Assembly (NCBI GenBank): GCA_934219025.1
Contig: CAKQDG010000050.1
Location: 1-15,747 of the forward strand
DNA: 15,747 bases
Direction of reading: 5' to 3'
From: an uncultured Prevotella sp.
GTDB taxonomy: Bacteria; Bacteroidota; Bacteroidia; Bacteroidales; Bacteroidaceae
Shown here: positions 13,227 to 15,747 of the stretch, one piece after another
Position numbering within the stretch: the first letter of the stretch is position 1
Layout: each line of letters begins with the position of its first letter
Made by a program: the position numbers and the translations under genes
The notes under the pieces: model-generated
What the model was told of the DNA's origin: nothing
The model's input: only the letters and a program-made list of their open reading frames with translations
Database searches by the model: none

Positions 13227-15014
13227 TTATGGAAAATATTTCTTGTACTTGATTTTTCGGAGTATTGCCTTGGCATCGCCACCGGCATCGATGGCACGCT
13301 GCCAATAGTCTGTCGCCTTTGCCTTTTCGCCCAGCATTATATATATGTCGCCGGCATGTTCAAGATATATGTATTCTCCGGTGGAATCATTGGCTAATGC
13401 CTGTTCGATATAAATCTGAGCCTCGGCATAGCGTTTCTCCTGAAACAGAATCCAGGCATAGGTGTCGAGATATGTGGAATTGGCAGGCTCTGCCTTTATC
13501 GTTTTGTAGCTCATCTGCTCGGCTCTCGACAAATCTCCGCCATCCACGCTGATGAAATATGCATAGTTGTTCAAACACCCCACATTGTCTTCTTTCCACT
13601 GCAAGCAACTGTCATAGGCGGCATATGATTCGTCGATTTTGCCTTTTTGATGGAGTATGTCGCCGATATACGAATACATGTCTGAGACGAGAGCCGGTTC
13701 ACTGCTGTCGGTTGCCTGTGCCACTCCTTTCTTAAACACGTCATAGGCTTTTTCGTCTTCATCCTTCTGAATATATGCAAAGCCGAGGAAATAATAAAAC
13801 GCCATTTCATCGGGATTGTATTCCACTCCCGGTTTACTGATTTCAATGATTTCATCGTTGCTTATCTTTCCCCAAAGTGTTTGGAGGAGTTCCATTCTTG
13901 CACCCTTGTTGTCTGGAGATATTTCAAGAACGCGCTTTAGTCCGTTCACGATACTGTCTTCCGGCATTTTCTTCAATGCGAGGTAGGCAACATACATTTC
14001 TGCCAGGTCGGAGTTTTCCTGTTTTCCGCTCAACACTCTTTTGAAGAGCGATAGCACCTTAGTACTGTCTCCACCGTCAGACTCGTTGTTGGATATTATA
14101 TTCCTTATTATCGAGACCTTGGTATCTGTTGTAGTGTGAGGATTAGCAAGTATGTCTTCCTCCATCTTTCTGGCGATGGAATCGAGGTTTTCTGCACGAT
14201 AGTAGTCTATCATCGACAACTGAGCCTGTACATTCTGCGGATCTATTTTCTGAACTTTCTGCAAAATGTCGAGCGCCTTTTGCTTCTCTCCGTTCTGCAA
14301 GAACCAGTTGCTCATCATTATCTGATAAGACAGATCGTTGGGATACCGGTCAACAAAGTGCTTCAGCGTATTGTATTCTTCTTTCTTTTTTCCTTGCAAA
14401 GAATATATGTGCATCTTTGTGAGAACAGTTTTCTCGCTCTCGCCATCGGCACTTATCATCCGGTCCACGGTTTGAAGCATCTTGGGATAATTCTTTTCTT
14501 GACCATAAAGTGAGAGGAGTATGTCCAGCACTTCGGTTCTGTCCGGATATAAGGAGTATAGGTTTTCGTATGTCTTTATGGCATTGGCAAAGTCCTTGGT
14601 CGTGATATAGGTCATCGCAAGCTGCTCCTGGTAGGTGGAGTTCTGTGGCGAAAGTTCTGCAGCGCGCTTTATGTCTTCAATTGCCAGTGCCGTGGAATTC
14701 AGTTCTTTGTCGTATGATGACAACGCATAATACACTTCTGCTGCATCCGGGTCTATCTGCTTGCAATGCTGCAAAAGTTCGTATGCCACATCATAGTTTC
14801 CGAGGGCCTGCTGATTAGCCGCCTCGATATAAAAATAACGAAGACGGAGCTTAGTGTTATAATCCGTAGTGTCTGCCCCTTGCTTCTGCGCCATACCCTT
14901 TACCGGAGAGTTGTCTGCCACTTTCCGTGTGGTGGACTTCCCCGTACTGCATGCCGTAAGGAAAAGTGCACATACATATAACAATATTGCAAGACTCTTT
15001 CTGCTAATCATCAT
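13227..15014 (-). CDS. TPR-repeat lipoprotein
   Basis: 595 residues from ATG 15014; the frame can be read from a TTG at 15017, but AAGGAA at 15030-15025 is 10 nt ahead of the ATG, so that was preferred (a second ATG follows at 15011). Signal peptide ending LTAC gives a lipidated Cys22. Nearly all the rest is tetratricopeptide repeats: paired helices with the usual small/large pattern, e.g. GNYDVAYELLQHCKQIDPDA, ALAIEDIKRAAELSPQNSTY, FANAIKTYENLYSLYPDR, KALDILQKVQKIDPQNVQA and the last YAEAQIYIEQALANDSTGEY. TPR superhelices bind other proteins; here it is probably periplasmic-facing, at the outer membrane. Second gene of the operon, 35 bp after dut and 29 bp before the DUF4292 gene, suggesting these lipoproteins and the EnvC-like factor work on the same envelope task. 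Specific partner unknown. Confidence 0.85.
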   Translation of the reverse strand: MMISRKSLAILLYVCALFLTACSTGKSTTRKVADNSPVKGMAQKQGADTTDYNTKLRLRYFYIEAANQQALGNYDVAYELLQHCKQIDPDAAEVYYALSSYDKELNSTALAIEDIKRAAELSPQNSTYQEQLAMTYITTKDFANAIKTYENLYSLYPDRTEVLDILLSLYGQEKNYPKMLQTVDRMISADGESEKTVLTKMHIYSLQGKKKEEYNTLKHFVDRYPNDLSYQIMMSNWFLQNGEKQKALDILQKVQKIDPQNVQAQLSMIDYYRAENLDSIARKMEEDILANPHTTTDTKVSIIRNIISNNESDGGDSTKVLSLFKRVLSGKQENSDLAEMYVAYLALKKMPEDSIVNGLKRVLEISPDNKGARMELLQTLWGKISNDEIIEISKPGVEYNPDEMAFYYFLGFAYIQKDEDEKAYDVFKKGVAQATDSSEPALVSDMYSYIGDILHQKGKIDESYAAYDSCLQWKEDNVGCLNNYAYFISVDGGDLSRAEQMSYKTIKAEPANSTYLDTYAWILFQEKRYAEAQIYIEQALANDSTGEYIYLEHAGDIYIMLGEKAKATDYWQRAIDAGGDAKAILRKIKYKKYFP

Positions 15015-15049
15015 CAAAAATATATTCCTTAATTACAAGTTCTGTAATC

Positions 15050-15487
15050 TTATTCCACTCCCGTATGTCCGTAGCCACCTGCGCCGCGTTCTGTCTCGTC
15101 AAGTTCTTCAACTTCGATGAAATCGGCATTTTCGTGTTTTGCTATTACCATCTGGGCTATACGCTCGCCATCGTTCACAACGAAATCGGTATCCGAGAAA
15201 TTCACGAGCAAGACCTTCACTTCGCCACGATAATCGGCGTCAATGGTTCCCGGAGTATTGAGCACTGTTATACCATGCTTCAATGCAAGTCCGCTTCTCG
15301 GCCTTACCTGTGCCTCATATCCGGCAGGCAGAGCCATATATAGTCCTGTAGGTATGAGCATGCGCTGCATAGGTTTCAAAACAATCTGCTCTTCTATATT
15401 GGCACGCAAATCCATGCCGGCACTCTGCGGTGTGGCGTATTCAGGCAACTGGTGATGCCCTCTGTTTATTATTCTAACTTTAATCAT
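15050..15487 (-). CDS. dut: dUTP diphosphatase (dUTPase)
   Basis: 145 residues from ATG 15487, the usual length of trimeric bacterial dUTPases; the frame remains open upstream to 15553 but those residues have no family similarity. It hydrolyses dUTP to dUMP and pyrophosphate in the cytoplasm, keeping uracil out of DNA and feeding dTMP synthesis. All five motifs are present: AGMDLRA (23-29), RPRSGLA (62-68), [10 protein letters not shown] with catalytic Asp83 (80-89), GERIAQM (107-113), and the C-terminal P-loop-like [10 protein letters not shown] (134-143), where His replaces the more usual Ser. First gene of the operon with the TPR, DUF4292 and EnvC-like genes; the link of a nucleotide enzyme to envelope genes looks like shared transcription rather than shared function. 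Confidence 0.95.
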   Translation of the reverse strand: MIKVRIINRGHHQLPEYATPQSAGMDLRANIEEQIVLKPMQRMLIPTGLYMALPAGYEAQVRPRSGLALKHGITVLNTPGTIDADYRGEVKVLLVNFSDTDFVVNDGERIAQMVIAKHENADFIEVEELDETERGAGGYGHTGVE

Positions 15488-15492
15488 AACTG

Positions 15493-15500
15493 CAAAAATA
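15493..15500 (-). promoter_or_regulatory. Possible -7 element of the dut operon
   Basis: TATTTTTG on the minus strand fits TAnnTTTG, ending only 5 bp before the dut ATG; transcription from it would give an almost leaderless mRNA. A TTTG is present at 15516-15513 but too close (12 bp). No better promoter was found between dut and the helicase gene. Confidence 0.35.
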
Positions 15501-15606
15501 ACCATTTCTACACAAATAAGGGGCATATTGCACAATAAATTAGCTTTTTTCAACTATTATAATATGTTTACATGGGGTTTATTGCCGGTAATTCACAAAT
15601 TATTAG

Positions 15607-15614
15607 TAACTTAG
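15607..15614 (+). promoter_or_regulatory. Possible -7 element of the helicase gene
   Basis: TAACTTAG differs from TAnnTTTG at one base; TTTATTG near 15578-15584 could be the -33. The expected start near 15620 would place the ATG at 15631 in a short leader. Confidence 0.4.
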
Positions 15615-15630
15615 CACCCAAATTTTAAGA

Positions 15631-15747
15631 ATGTTCCATTTTAACGGGAACAAAATCAATAAATATCATACATTTAATTTGAAGACATTTGAAGAACTTG
15701 GTGTCAGCGAAGAGATTCGCCGCGCCATCACAGAATTGGGCTTTGAG
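15631..15747 (+). CDS. DEAD-box RNA helicase, N-terminal fragment (3' end outside window)
   Basis: Only the first 39 codons are present, too few for a subfamily. From residue 17 the sequence reads LKTFEELGVSEEIRRAITELGFE, the segment that precedes the Q motif in DEAD-box ATP-dependent RNA helicases (conserved Phe ~17 residues before the Gln, then G-F/Y). These cytoplasmic enzymes unwind RNA in ribosome assembly, decay or cold adaptation. ATG 15631 is the first in-frame start and is followed by a 16-residue leader without family similarity; a TTG at 15679 would give the more usual beginning (M-K-T-F-E-E-L), so the true start is uncertain. The gene is divergent from dut. Confidence 0.75.
   Translation, partial: MFHFNGNKINKYHTFNLKTFEELGVSEEIRRAITELGFE

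Noticed and set aside
15488..15553. 22-codon extension of dUTPase
   Set aside because: The residues before MIKVRI have no family similarity, and dUTPases of this type are ~145 residues long.

Overview
The window looks like chromosome from a Bacteroidales bacterium, most likely Prevotella or a close relative. The evidence is of four kinds: several promoters of the Bacteroidetes type (TAnnTTTG at -7, TTTG- or TTGAC-like at -33); two exported proteins with the short C-terminal tail typical of Prevotella secreted proteins (…GQR/GRR…GIVV…K); a Reg_prop/Y_Y_Y/AraC glycan sensor-regulator; and a dut-TPR-DUF4292-EnvC gene order that I recall from Bacteroides and Prevotella. Genus is inferred from style, not from a marker gene.

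Layout. Positions 1-530 (+) hold the 3' end of a GH95-type alpha-L-fucosidase, which meets, tail to tail across a bidirectional terminator, an unusual one-piece membrane sensor-regulator (616-3012, -). A secreted endonuclease I follows (3216-4748, -) with a textbook promoter. Next is a two-gene unit on the minus strand (7128 to 4937): a membrane-anchored protein that resembles a trypsin-fold domain with its catalytic residues lost, overlapping by 4 bp a lipoprotein of MORN repeats plus GH25 muramidase. A 448-bp gap (7129-7576) carries four copies of an 11-bp palindrome at exact 22-bp spacing. An MFS exporter (7577-8731, -) is divergent from an ArgE-type M20 deacylase (8889-9938, +). A 631-bp AT-rich gap (9939-10569) has only a doubtful ORF, a G9 run, hairpins and a terminator.

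The right third is one minus-strand operon read from 15487 down to 10570: dut, a TPR lipoprotein, a DUF4292 lipoprotein (LolB-like family) and an EnvC-like degenerate LytM factor, closed by a strong terminator. A 22-bp tandem repeat sits between its last two genes. On the far right, divergent from dut, is the beginning of a DEAD-box RNA helicase.

How it fits together: the left side is glycan capture and extracellular degradation (fucosidase, its probable sensor, secreted nuclease); the middle has cell-wall hydrolysis (GH25) with an unexplained partner; the right operon joins nucleotide-pool hygiene (dUTPase) to envelope biogenesis and cell-wall splitting. No CRISPR array, complete insertion sequence, phage gene, rRNA or complete tRNA was seen. 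The best leads for something undescribed are the pseudo-protease/MORN-GH25 pair and the 22-bp-phased palindrome array.
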